A DNA stretch of 64,000 bases from Nocardioides houyundeii (GTDB taxonomy: Bacteria > Actinomycetota > Actinomycetes > Propionibacteriales > Nocardioidaceae). Position numbers and translations under genes: made by a program. Position 1 is the first letter of the stretch, and each line of letters begins with the position of its first letter. The notes beneath the pieces were generated by a model. It ran no database searches. It saw only the letters and a program-made list of their open reading frames with translations, and had not been told where the DNA came from. Shown here piece by piece: positions 34,265 to 42,198 of this stretch. The stretch lies in assembly GCF_002865585.1 (NCBI RefSeq), contig NZ_CP025581.1:3100001-3164000 (forward strand), read 5' to 3'.

Positions 34265-35565
34265 GTGCGCTGACCGCCGCCGTGCACGAGAGCGCCCTCG
34301 GCGCCACGACCCCGCTGCGGATGGGCCGGGTCACCGAGATCCTGGGCCTGCACCTGCTCGTCACCGGGCTGAAGGCGGCGGTGGGCGACCTGGTCGAGAT
34401 CGACGCCGCCTCCCCCGTCCTGGCCGAGGTGGGAGCCAGCAGTGCCGACGGCCTGGTCTGCCTGCCCCTGGGACCGACCACCGGGCTCACCGCCGGGGCG
34501 CTGGTCCGGCACACCGGTGGGCCGCTACGGATCCACGTGGGCGAGGAGCTGCGCGGCCGGGTGCTCGACGGACTGGGGCGACCCATCGACGGCGGCCCCT
34601 CCCTGGACCACCTGCCCCTGGTCAGCGTCGACCACGCCACTCCCGGTCCGCTCAGCCGTCCCCGCATCGACACCCAGGTCGGGCTGGGCGTGCGCGCCCT
34701 GGACTCGCTGACCCCCTGCGGCCGCGGCCAGCGCATCGGCATCATGGCCGGCTCCGGGGTGGGCAAGTCGAGCCTGCTCTCGATGATCGCCCGCGGCACC
34801 GACGCCGAGGTGTGCGTCCTGGCCCTGGTCGGCGAGCGGGGCCGTGAGGTCCGCGAGTTCATCGAGGCCGACCTGGGTCCCGAGGGCCTGGCCCGGTCGG
34901 TGGTCGTGGTGGCCACCTCCGACGCCCCGCCGGTGGAGCGGCTGCGCGCCGCGTTCGTGGCCACCCGGATCGCTGAGTCCTTCCGCGACGCCGGCCGCGA
35001 CGTGGTGCTGATGATGGACAGCCTGACCCGGGTCGCCATGGCCCAGCGCGAGATCGGCCTCTCCGCCGGCGAGCCGCCGGCCACGCGCGGCTACCCGCCG
35101 AGCGTGTTCGCGCTGCTGCCCCGGCTGCTGGAGCGGGCCGGCACCTCCCCGGCCGGCAGCATCACCGGCCTCTACACCGTGCTCGTGGAGGGCGACGACA
35201 TGCAGGACCCGATCGGGGACACCGCACGGTCCATCCTCGACGGGCACGTGGTGCTCTCGCGGCGCCTGGCCACCTCCGGGCACTTCCCCAGCATCGACGT
35301 GCTGGAGTCGATCTCGCGACTCACCACGGCGGTCACGACCCCCGCCCAGCGCGGTGCCGCCACCCGGCTGCGCCGGATGCTGGCCGCGCACCGCGACGTC
35401 CGGGAGCTGGTCGAGATCGGCGCCTACGTGCGTGGCGCGGACGCCGACGCCGACGCGGCCCTGAGCCTGATGCCCCGGATCAACGCCTTCCTGCGCCAGG
35501 ACATGGACGACGTCACCGACACCGACCACACCTGGCAGCAGCTGCACGAGCTGGTGGGCGGATGA
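34261..35565 (+). CDS. fliI: Flagellum-specific export ATPase FliI
   Basis: This 434-residue F1-beta-like ATPase has Walker A GIMAGSGVGKSSLLSMIARG at about residue 160, then ALVGERGREVREFIE, then Walker B VVLMMDSLTRVAMAQREIGL, and the family phrase GEPPATRGYPPSVFALLPRLLERAG. It ends with the SITGLYTVLVEGDDMQDPIGDTARSILDGHVVLSR region. It unfolds and delivers substrates to the flagellar export gate. Overlapping ATGA junctions join it to fliH and fliJ, the other members of the soluble export complex. Confidence 0.97.
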   Translation: MSALTAAVHESALGATTPLRMGRVTEILGLHLLVTGLKAAVGDLVEIDAASPVLAEVGASSADGLVCLPLGPTTGLTAGALVRHTGGPLRIHVGEELRGRVLDGLGRPIDGGPSLDHLPLVSVDHATPGPLSRPRIDTQVGLGVRALDSLTPCGRGQRIGIMAGSGVGKSSLLSMIARGTDAEVCVLALVGERGREVREFIEADLGPEGLARSVVVVATSDAPPVERLRAAFVATRIAESFRDAGRDVVLMMDSLTRVAMAQREIGLSAGEPPATRGYPPSVFALLPRLLERAGTSPAGSITGLYTVLVEGDDMQDPIGDTARSILDGHVVLSRRLATSGHFPSIDVLESISRLTTAVTTPAQRGAATRLRRMLAAHRDVRELVEIGAYVRGADADADAALSLMPRINAFLRQDMDDVTDTDHTWQQLHELVGG

Positions 35566-36038
35566 GCCGCGGCGAGCACGACCGCGGGATGCGGGCCGTC
35601 GAGCGGGTGCGCAGCGTCCGGGAGCGCGACAGCCGCCTCGGCCTGCAGCAGGCCGCGGCCGAGCAGGCCCGGCACCAGGCACGGCTGGACGACCTCGAGC
35701 GTCGCCTGGCCGAGAGCAGCCAGTGGAGCGAGGGCGACACCTGGACCTACCTGGCCCTGCGCGGCTCGCTGCTGGCACTCGGCGAGACGATCGCCGACGC
35801 CGGGGCGACCCTGGAGGCCTCGAGCCGGATCACTGCGGCCGCGCGCTCCCACTGGACCCAGGACAAGACCCGCCTCTCGGCCGTGGAGTCGCTGCTGGAG
35901 CGCCGTGTCCTGGCACGGCAGGCAGCACGCCGACGCGCCGAGGCACGCGAGCTCGACGACATCGCCGCGCAGCTGTGGAGCCGCGGCCGCGGTGCTGCCG
36001 CCGCCGGGGCCACCAGCGAAGAGGCGGTGGCCGGATGA
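35562..36038 (+). CDS. fliJ: Flagellar export protein FliJ
   Basis: This 158-residue protein is almost wholly predicted coiled coil, rich in Arg, Glu, Gln and Ala (AVERVRSVRERDSRLGLQQAAAEQARHQARLDDLERRL; SAVESLLERRVLARQAARRRAEARELDDIAAQL). This agrees with the FliJ antiparallel coiled coil that sits in the FliI ring. Sequence conservation in FliJ is weak, so the identification depends on coil, size and place between fliI and the hook-length region. Both junctions are ATGA overlaps. Confidence 0.88.
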   Translation: MSRGEHDRGMRAVERVRSVRERDSRLGLQQAAAEQARHQARLDDLERRLAESSQWSEGDTWTYLALRGSLLALGETIADAGATLEASSRITAAARSHWTQDKTRLSAVESLLERRVLARQAARRRAEARELDDIAAQLWSRGRGAAAAGATSEEAVAG

Positions 36039-37063
36039 GCGTCGCCGACGTGACCGCCCGGATCGCTCAGATCCAGGGACAGCTGGGCCTGCTGTCGCCC
36101 AGCCGGACCTCGACCTCCACCTCCACGGCGTTCGCCGACATGCTGGGCACCGCCACCACCAGCGCGGACTCCGTCACCACCGCGCCGACGGTCGGCTACG
36201 CCAGCCCCACCACGGGCGGCGCCGCGGACGGGTCGGCGGTGGTCGAGGAGGCCAAGAAGTACCTCGGCCTGCCCTACGTCTGGGGTGGCACCGACCCCAC
36301 CAAGGGCCTGGACTGCTCGGGCCTGGTGCAGGTCGTCTACAAGAACCTGGGCTACGACCTGCCCCGGGTCTCCTTCCAGCAGGCCGCCTCCGGCCGGCCG
36401 GTGGCCAGCATGGCCGAGGCCCAGCCCGGCGACCTGATCGCCTGGGACAACTCCAGCCGCAACAACGGCGTCGACCACATCGCGATCTACATCGGCGGCG
36501 GCAAGATGATCGAGGCGCCGCGCACCGGCCTCGACGTCCGGATCGTCGACGTGCCCTCCACCCCCGACGTGATCCGCCGGATCCTGCCGGACAGCGCCGC
36601 GAGCAGCGCGTCGTTCAGCACCGCGGCGCCCGGGTCCACCGGGGTCCCGGTCACCTTCAGCGGACCCGCCCCGGCCGGCGACAGCGCCCCGTACGCCGCG
36701 CTGTTCGACGCGGCAGCCGCACGGTACGGCGTGCCCGCGCAGCTGCTCTCCGCCGTCGCCAAGCAGGAGTCGGGCTACGACCCGGCCGCGGTGAGCCCGG
36801 CCGGGGCCCAGGGCCTGATGCAGCTGATGCCCGGCACCGCCCAGGGCCTGGGGGTCACCGACTCCTTCGACCCCGGCCAGGCCGTCGACGGCGCCGCCCG
36901 GCTGCTCAGCGACCTGCTGGGCCGCTTCGGCCGCACCGACCTGGCGCTGGCCGCCTACAACGCCGGTCCCGGAGCGGTGATGCGCTACGACGGCGTCCCG
37001 CCGTACGCCGAGACCCAGAACTACGTCAGCTCCGTGATGTCGATGCTCGGGGGTGCCCGGTGA
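36035..37063 (+). CDS. Flagellar-locus NlpC/P60 peptidase fused to lytic transglycosylase domain
   Basis: This 342-residue protein has two catalytic domains. The NlpC/P60 endopeptidase lies at about 65-190 (VEEAKKYLGLPYVWGGTDP, nucleophile Cys in LDCSGLVQVVY near residue 92, catalytic His in GVDHIAIYIGGG near 147). A soluble lytic transglycosylase (SLT) domain is at about 215-342, with its catalytic Glu near 245 in VAKQESGYDPAAVSPAGAQGLMQLMPGTAQGLG and the AAYNAGPGAVMRY phrase. No signal peptide is present. Sitting between fliJ and fliK, it probably replaces FlgJ by opening the wall for the rod and is exported by the flagellar apparatus. Overlaps on both sides fix the ends. Confidence 0.88.
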   Translation: MSVADVTARIAQIQGQLGLLSPSRTSTSTSTAFADMLGTATTSADSVTTAPTVGYASPTTGGAADGSAVVEEAKKYLGLPYVWGGTDPTKGLDCSGLVQVVYKNLGYDLPRVSFQQAASGRPVASMAEAQPGDLIAWDNSSRNNGVDHIAIYIGGGKMIEAPRTGLDVRIVDVPSTPDVIRRILPDSAASSASFSTAAPGSTGVPVTFSGPAPAGDSAPYAALFDAAAARYGVPAQLLSAVAKQESGYDPAAVSPAGAQGLMQLMPGTAQGLGVTDSFDPGQAVDGAARLLSDLLGRFGRTDLALAAYNAGPGAVMRYDGVPPYAETQNYVSSVMSMLGGAR

Positions 37064-38202
37064 CCGCCCTGACGCAGGCCCTGCCGGCGGCCACCGCGAT
37101 GCTGGGCCAGACCACCCCGACCGGTGCCCCGGTGCCGGCGGAGAACGGGGGCGCCTTCCTGGCGCTGCTGGTGGCGGCCCTGCCGGTCGCCGAGCCGGTC
37201 GCCGAGCCCGCCGGTCAGCCGGTGGTCGAGCCCACCGCCGGCGAGATCCCCGGCGAGGTCCCCGGGGAAGTCCCCGAGGAGGTCGTCGACCAGGTCGTCG
37301 AGGAGGTCCCGCCGGAGGGGGACCAGGTCGGGCAGGTCCCGGCGCAGCTGGTGGCCCAGCTCGCGGCTCAGCTCTCGGGCCGGTTCGCGCTGCTGCTGCC
37401 GGCCGCGGGCGGGTCCGTTGCCGGCCCCGGCCCTGTCACCGAGGCTGCCGCCGAGGCTGTCACCGACGCCGCCGGTGCTGGCCCGCTGGCGGCCGCGAGG
37501 GAGGCGGGCTCGGCCCTGCCCGCCCCGACCGACTCCGCCTACCCGCTCCCCACCTCAGTCCCCACCTCGCTCCCGCAAGCGGCGGCTCCGGCAGATCCCG
37601 GCGGGGCGGCCGGCCGCGACCGGTCCGGCGACCAGGCGACCCCCGGGGTGGACCTGACGGGCATGACGCCGGTCGCCACCGTGGTCCCGACCCCCGGGCC
37701 GACCGCGACCGGGACGCAGCCCACCGCGGCGGCCGCTGCGGTGGCCGGCCAGGTCTTCACCGAGGTCACCCAGCTGGTGAGCCGCGGCGACGGCACCCAC
37801 CGGATCACCCTGACCCTGAGCCCGGAGGCGCTCGGCGACGTCCGGGTGATCCTGACGGTGCGCAACGGCGAGGTCCACGTGACCTTCGCCGCCGGCGACC
37901 AGGCCCGGCAGGCGCTGATCGAGAGCACGCCCGAGCTGGTGCGGCTGCTCGAGCTGGTCGGCGCCACCGAGACCAAGGTGGCCGTCCGGGACCACGGACC
38001 GCAGACCGCTCCCGGGACCGACCCGCGCTTCGGCGCCGGTCCCGGCACTTCCGACGGACGTCGGGAGCCACAGACCCACCACGCACGGACGCGTGAGGGA
38101 CAGAACGCCACGGACGGCACCACTCGCGGGACCAGGGCTCACGCCCTCCCGCACGAGCCGGCCACCCGGACCCGCAGCGCGGGTCTCGACGTGACCGTGT
38201 GA
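37060..38202 (+). CDS. fliK: Flagellar hook-length control protein FliK
   Basis: This 380-residue protein has a long disordered Pro/Ala/Val/Glu-rich N-terminal part, including an EVPGEVPEEVVDQVVEEVPPEGDQV stretch. It is followed by a folded C-terminal FliK domain at about 235-315 (EVTQLVSRGDGTHRITLTLSPEALGDVRVILTVRNGEVHVTFAAGDQARQALIESTPELVRLLELVG). The 'LxPExLGxVxVxL' phrase is diagnostic. The tail of about 65 residues is polar and low in complexity. FliK measures hook length and switches export to filament proteins. The start is GTG 37060, overlapping the previous stop. Confidence 0.92.
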   Translation: MTALTQALPAATAMLGQTTPTGAPVPAENGGAFLALLVAALPVAEPVAEPAGQPVVEPTAGEIPGEVPGEVPEEVVDQVVEEVPPEGDQVGQVPAQLVAQLAAQLSGRFALLLPAAGGSVAGPGPVTEAAAEAVTDAAGAGPLAAAREAGSALPAPTDSAYPLPTSVPTSLPQAAAPADPGGAAGRDRSGDQATPGVDLTGMTPVATVVPTPGPTATGTQPTAAAAAVAGQVFTEVTQLVSRGDGTHRITLTLSPEALGDVRVILTVRNGEVHVTFAAGDQARQALIESTPELVRLLELVGATETKVAVRDHGPQTAPGTDPRFGAGPGTSDGRREPQTHHARTREGQNATDGTTRGTRAHALPHEPATRTRSAGLDVTV

Positions 38203-38212
38203 GGAGGTAACC

Positions 38213-38704
38213 GTGTCGATCCAGGCCACCGAGTCTGTGTCGCCGAGCCTGTTCGGGGCACCGACGGCAGCGCCGTCGCAGTCCGCGACGGCTGACAAGG
38301 ACATGTTCCTGAACCTGCTGGTCGCGCAGATGCGCTACCAGGACCCGCTCAACCCCACCGACTCCGGACAGTTCCTGGCCCAGTCGGCGCAGTTCACGGC
38401 CCTGGAGAAGATGCAGGCCGTGGCTGACCAGACCGCGATGCTGGTCGCCAGCCAGATGGCCTTCGGGGCCACCGGGCTGGTCGGCCGCGACGTCACCTGG
38501 ACCGATGCCACCACCGGCGCCACCAGCAGCGGCCTGGTCCAGGGCGTCACCTTCAGCACCGAGGGCCCGCTCCTCGACGTCGGCGGACAGCAGGTGCCGC
38601 TGGCCCTGGTGGCCACCGTCGGCACCACTGGCTCATCGACCAGCAGCCCGACCAGCAGCCCGACCAGCGCCACCGTCCCCCCCGCCGTCCCCGACTTCCA
38701 GTGA
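38213..38704 (+). CDS. flgD: Flagellar hook assembly scaffold FlgD
   Basis: This 163-residue protein contains DKDMFLNLLVAQMRYQDPLNPTDSGQFLAQSAQFTALEKMQAV, the FlgD N-terminal hallmark, then AFGATGLVGRDVTWTDATTGATSSGLVQGVTFSTEGPLLDVGGQQVPL. It lacks the large C-terminal Ig-like domains of Gram-negative FlgD and ends in a Ser/Thr/Pro tail. FlgD caps the growing hook. It uses GTG 38213 behind a strong GAGGAGGT ribosome site, one of few spaced (10-base gap) junctions in this operon. Confidence 0.94.
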   Translation: MSIQATESVSPSLFGAPTAAPSQSATADKDMFLNLLVAQMRYQDPLNPTDSGQFLAQSAQFTALEKMQAVADQTAMLVASQMAFGATGLVGRDVTWTDATTGATSSGLVQGVTFSTEGPLLDVGGQQVPLALVATVGTTGSSTSSPTSSPTSATVPPAVPDFQ

Positions 38705-38714
38705 GGTAACCACC

Positions 38715-39569
38715 ATGCTTCGTTCACTCTTCTCCGGCATCTCCGGACTCCGCGCCAACCAGACCATGCTCGACGTGACCGGCAACAACATCGCCAACGC
38801 CAACACGACCGGGTTCAAGGGCTCCACCACCGTCTTCTCCGACACCTTGAGCCAGGTGATGACCGGCGCCGGCGCCGCCAACGCCAACCGCGGCGGGACC
38901 AACCCGTTCCAGGTGGGCCTGGGCGTGCAGGTCGCGACGACCGCGACCAACCTGACCCAGGGCTCGGAGCAGGCGACCGGCCGGGCCACCGACCTGATGC
39001 TGTCCGGCGACGGGATGTTCGTGATCCGCAAGGGCAACGAGCAGCTCTACACCCGCGCCGGCGCCTTCACCTTCGACGTCTCCGGCAGCCTGGTCTCCCC
39101 CGACGGCAGCCGGGTGCAGGGCTACGCCCTGGACGCCACCGGCAACCGCACCGGGGGCCTGGTCGACGTCTCCCTGAGCACCGCCGGTGCGGTCCCGCCC
39201 GTGCCCGGCGGCGTCGAGCTGACGTCGTACGACATCGGCACCGACGGCAAGGTCCGCGGGCTGTTCTCCGACGGCATCCAGCGCGACCTGGCCCAGGTCG
39301 CGATCGCCGACTTCACCAACCCGATGGGCCTGGAGAAGGTCGGCGGCACCGCCTTCCGCGCCTCGGCCAACTCCGGCGACGCCCAGCTCGGCACCGCCGG
39401 CGAGGGACGTCGCGGCGCCGTCAAGGGCGGCGCCCTGGAGATGTCGAACGTGGACCTGGCCGCCGAGTTCACCAACCTGATCCTGGCCCAGCGCGGCTTC
39501 CAGGCCAGCTCGCGGGTGATCACCACCTCCGACCAGGTGCTGGAGGAGCTGGTGAACATCAAGCGCTGA
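38715..39569 (+). CDS. flgE: Flagellar hook protein FlgE (short form)
   Basis: This 284-residue hook protein begins MLRSLFSGISGLRANQTMLDVTGNNIANANTTGFKGSTTVFSDTLSQ, matching FlgE. The middle motif GDGMFVIRKGNEQLYTRAGAFTFDVSGSLVSPDGSRVQGYALD is also present. It ends [43 protein letters not shown]. It is shorter than the 400-residue enteric FlgE, lacking outer domains, as in some Gram-positive hooks. A ribosome site GAGGTAA precedes ATG 38715. A strong terminator follows, closing the flgB-flgE operon. Confidence 0.95.
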   Translation: MLRSLFSGISGLRANQTMLDVTGNNIANANTTGFKGSTTVFSDTLSQVMTGAGAANANRGGTNPFQVGLGVQVATTATNLTQGSEQATGRATDLMLSGDGMFVIRKGNEQLYTRAGAFTFDVSGSLVSPDGSRVQGYALDATGNRTGGLVDVSLSTAGAVPPVPGGVELTSYDIGTDGKVRGLFSDGIQRDLAQVAIADFTNPMGLEKVGGTAFRASANSGDAQLGTAGEGRRGAVKGGALEMSNVDLAAEFTNLILAQRGFQASSRVITTSDQVLEELVNIKR

Positions 39570-39582
39570 GGCGTGGCGGGGT

Positions 39583-39620
39583 CCGTCCGCACCGGCTCCA
39601 CCAGCCGGTGCGGACGGATT
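39583..39620 (+). terminator. Hairpin terminator after flgE
   Basis: A perfect 15-base inverted repeat (39583-39597 with 39603-39617) encloses a CCACC loop and is followed by ATT. It lies between the flgE stop and the flbD promoter. Confidence 0.8.
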
Positions 39621-39633
39621 GCCGCAAGATCCC

Positions 39634-39658
39634 TCAGGTCGCGCACCGCGCGGCCGAT
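39634..39658 (+). promoter_or_regulatory. Predicted sigma-28 promoter of flbD-motA-motB-fliL
   Basis: TCAG (39634-39637, context AGATCCCTCAG), a 15-base spacer and GCCGAT (39653-39658) follow the flgE terminator directly. The leader before flbD is about 55 bases. Confidence 0.68.
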
Positions 39659-39719
39659 CAGCACGGTGTCGGGCCACGGATGGCCCGGCTTTTGTCGAAG
39701 CACAAGGATGGTGCGACGC

Positions 39720-40031
39720 ATGATCATGCTCACCCGACTCTCGGGATCGAGGTTCGTCCTCAACTCCGACCTCATCGAGCGCGTCGACGCCACCCCCGAC
39801 ACCGTCATCTCGCTGACCGACGGCACCAAGTACGTCGTCTCCGAGAGCCTCACCCAGGTCATCGCCGCCGTGCGCACCTTCCGCAGCGAGATCGTCGCCC
39901 TCTCGGCGTACGTCCCGCCGGACCCCGAGCACCTCTTCTTCGCCCACCTGAACCAGGACTCGCCCCACCTGGCACCAGTCGCGCCGCTGCACCGCGAGGC
40001 TGCCGGCCGCCGCGACCACCAGGAGTCCTGA
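39720..40031 (+). CDS. flbD: FlbD family flagellar protein
   Basis: This 103-residue protein begins MIMLTRLSGSRFVLNSDLIERVDATPDTVISLTDGTKYVVSESLTQVIAAVRTFRSEIVALS, the complete FlbD/SwrD domain. SwrD of Bacillus raises motor torque through the stator. The 35-residue tail (YVPPDPEHLFFAHLNQDSPH...) is longer than in most members and unstructured-looking. ATG 39720 is chosen by family alignment; upstream in-frame starts (39708, 39711) lack family residues. Its stop overlaps motA (TGATG), consistent with a stator role. Confidence 0.9.
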   Translation: MIMLTRLSGSRFVLNSDLIERVDATPDTVISLTDGTKYVVSESLTQVIAAVRTFRSEIVALSAYVPPDPEHLFFAHLNQDSPHLAPVAPLHREAAGRRDHQES

Positions 40032-40795
40032 TGGATCCGGCAACCCTGATCGGCCTGGTCCTGGCCTTCGTCATCATCATCGTCTCCAACGTGATGGAGG
40101 GCGGGAACCCCGCCTCGATGCTGCTGCTCCCGCCGATGCTGCTGGTCTTCGGCGCCACCTTGGCCATCACCTTCGCCGGTGGCACGGTGGCCGACGGCAA
40201 GCACGCGGTGAAGGCCTTCAAGCGGGCCCTCACCGCCAAGGCCCCCAACTCCGCCGACCTGGTGCCGACCGTGGTCTCGCTGGCCGAGCGCGCCCGGCGC
40301 GACGGGCTGCTGGCGCTGGAGGACTCGCTGCGCGAGATCGACGACCCGTTCCTGGTCAAGGGGATGACCCTGGCCATCGACGGCACCGACCCCGACGAGG
40401 TCCGCGAGATCCTGGAGGCGGAGGTCTACGCCAAGCGGTCCCAGGACAAGCACGCGGCCAAGTTCTTCGGCGACGCCGGCGCGTACGCCCCGACCATCGG
40501 CATCGTGGGCACCGTGATGGGCCTGGTGCACGTGCTGGAGAACCTCGCCGAGCCGGAGAAGCTCGGGCACCTCATCGCCGCGGCCTTCCTCGCCACCCTG
40601 TGGGGCGTGATGTCGGCCAACGCCATCTGGCTGCCGATCAGCAGCCGCCTCAAGCGGCTCAGCGAGCTCGAGGCCAACCGCATGGAGGTGGCGATCGAGG
40701 GGGTCGCGGCCATCCAGGCCGGGTCCAACCCGCGGGTGGTCGCCCAGAAGCTGATCTCGCTGCTCCCCGCCGGCCAGCACGCCGAGGCGGCTTGA
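40031..40795 (+). CDS. motA: Flagellar stator protein MotA
   Basis: This 254-residue membrane protein has four hydrophobic segments: [43 protein letters not shown], and a later pair including [20 protein letters not shown] and [24 protein letters not shown] cytoplasmic loop rich in charge ([49 protein letters not shown]) carries the residues that meet FliG. This is a proton-type MotA/MotP family member; MotA-MotB order with a one-base gap supports a single stator pair. Confidence 0.96.
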   Translation: MDPATLIGLVLAFVIIIVSNVMEGGNPASMLLLPPMLLVFGATLAITFAGGTVADGKHAVKAFKRALTAKAPNSADLVPTVVSLAERARRDGLLALEDSLREIDDPFLVKGMTLAIDGTDPDEVREILEAEVYAKRSQDKHAAKFFGDAGAYAPTIGIVGTVMGLVHVLENLAEPEKLGHLIAAAFLATLWGVMSANAIWLPISSRLKRLSELEANRMEVAIEGVAAIQAGSNPRVVAQKLISLLPAGQHAEAA

Positions 40796-40796
40796 G

Positions 40797-41681
40797 ATGG
40801 CCGCGCGCAAGCGTCGTGAGCCCGAGGAGGAGCACGAGAACCACGAGCGCTGGCTGGTGACCTACGCCGACATGGTCACCCTGCTGATGGTGCTGTTCAT
40901 CGTGATGTTCTCCATGAGCGCGGTGGACGAGAAGAAGTTCAGCGCCCTCAAGGAGGGCCTGGCCGCCGGCTTCGGCGTCTCCGCCGCGGTGATGGACGGC
41001 TCGGAGTCCCTGCTGGACAACCCCGGCAGCGCCGCGGTCCAGACGCTCACCCCCGACCAGTACCGCGAGCTCTCTCCCAAGGAGCAGACCGCGGTCACCG
41101 AGGCCGTGGCCGAGCAGGAGCGCCTGCGCTCCCAGCGGGCGTACGCCGACGCGGAGGCCGAGGCGAACCGGCTCGAGGAGCTGCGGCGCGAGCTGCACCG
41201 GGCGCTGTCGGCCAAGGGACTCCAGGACGACGTGGTGGCCACCATCGACGACCGCGGGCTGGTGGTCAGCCTGGTCTCGCGCCACGTCGTGTTCGAGGCC
41301 AACCTGGCCGACCTCACCGCCCGCGGGCGACTGGTCGTCGACACCCTGGCCAAGGTCTTGAAGCCGATCCCGGACCCCCTGCAGGTGGACGGCCACACCA
41401 ACCAGGTGCCGGTGAAGCCGAAGTACTTCGACACCGACTGGGACCTCTCCGCCGCCCGCTCCATCACCGTGCTGCGCCACCTCAACGAGGACCAGGGCAT
41501 CGCCAGCACCCGGCTGACCGCGACGGCCTTCGGGCACGAGAAGCCCCTGGTCCCCGTGGACGAGCCGGGCTCGCAGCGGATCAACAAGCGCGTCGACATC
41601 GTGGTGCTCTCCTCCCTCCCTGCCGAGACGCGGGAGCTGCTCGAGGAGGCCGCCCAGGACCAACAAGGAGGCAGGACATGA
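40797..41681 (+). CDS. motB: Flagellar stator protein MotB
   Basis: This 294-residue protein has a basic/acidic cytoplasmic N-terminus and one transmembrane helix, WLVTYADMVTLLMVLFIVMFSMS. The essential ion-binding Asp is D25. The OmpA-like peptidoglycan-binding domain is at about 155-270 (RGRLVVDTLAKVLKPIPDPLQVDGHTN ... DLSAARSITVLRHLNE ... RLTATAFGHEKPLVPVDEPGSQRINKRVDIVVLSS). The ion type (proton or sodium) cannot be decided safely. Its stop overlaps fliL (ATGA). It anchors the stator to the wall. Confidence 0.96.
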   Translation: MAARKRREPEEEHENHERWLVTYADMVTLLMVLFIVMFSMSAVDEKKFSALKEGLAAGFGVSAAVMDGSESLLDNPGSAAVQTLTPDQYRELSPKEQTAVTEAVAEQERLRSQRAYADAEAEANRLEELRRELHRALSAKGLQDDVVATIDDRGLVVSLVSRHVVFEANLADLTARGRLVVDTLAKVLKPIPDPLQVDGHTNQVPVKPKYFDTDWDLSAARSITVLRHLNEDQGIASTRLTATAFGHEKPLVPVDEPGSQRINKRVDIVVLSSLPAETRELLEEAAQDQQGGRT

Positions 41682-42136
41682 CCGTGACGGCAATGACGCC
41701 CCCCGGCGCCGCGACCCGGCCGCCCGAGGACGAGGAGAGCGCCGGCAAGGGCGGCGGAAAGAAGAAGAAGCTGCTGATCATCGCGGTGGTGCTGCTGGTG
41801 CTGGGCGGAGCGGGCTGGTTCTTCTTCCTCAAGCCGTCCGGTCCCACCGAGCCGGTCGCGGGCGAGGTGATGACGCTGGAGCCGATGCAGCTCAACCTGG
41901 CCGCGGGCCACTACCTGCGGCTGGGGATGGCGCTCCAGCTCGTCGAGGGGGCCCACGAGCTGGACGGCAGCAAGGCCCTGGACGCCGCGATCACCATCTT
42001 CAGCGGTCACCCGGTCTCCGAGGTGGTCAAGCCCGAGCAGCGCGAGGAGCTGCGCGCCGAGCTGATGGCCGAGCTCGAGCACAGCTATCACGGGGACGTG
42101 ATGGAGGTGTACTTCACCGAGTTCGTCACCCAGTAG
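41678..42136 (+). CDS. fliL: Flagellar basal body-associated protein FliL
   Basis: This 152-residue protein has a cytoplasmic Lys/Gly-rich start (KGGGKKKKLL), one transmembrane helix (IIAVVLLVLGGAGWFFFL), and a stomatin-like periplasmic domain. That domain includes EVMTLEPMQLNLAAGHYLRLGMALQLVEGAHELDGSKALDAAITIFSGHPVSEVVKPEQREELRAELMAEL, the FliL pattern. FliL rings surround the stator and stabilise it under load. It ends the flbD-motA-motB-fliL unit. Confidence 0.93.
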   Translation: MTVTAMTPPGAATRPPEDEESAGKGGGKKKKLLIIAVVLLVLGGAGWFFFLKPSGPTEPVAGEVMTLEPMQLNLAAGHYLRLGMALQLVEGAHELDGSKALDAAITIFSGHPVSEVVKPEQREELRAELMAELEHSYHGDVMEVYFTEFVTQ

Positions 42137-42170
42137 CCGCGGGCGTGCGACGTCGCGTGCGCAAAACCAC

Positions 42171-42195
42171 TCAGGAAGTGGTCTAGCGCGCCGAT
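42171..42195 (+). promoter_or_regulatory. Predicted sigma-28 promoter of the fliM operon
   Basis: TCAG (42171-42174), a 15-base spacer and GCCGAT (42190-42195) lie in the 62-base gap after fliL. The -10 element ends only three bases before ATG 42199, so either fliM starts further in (GTG 42208) or the mRNA has no leader. Confidence 0.6.
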
Positions 42196-42198
42196 GAC

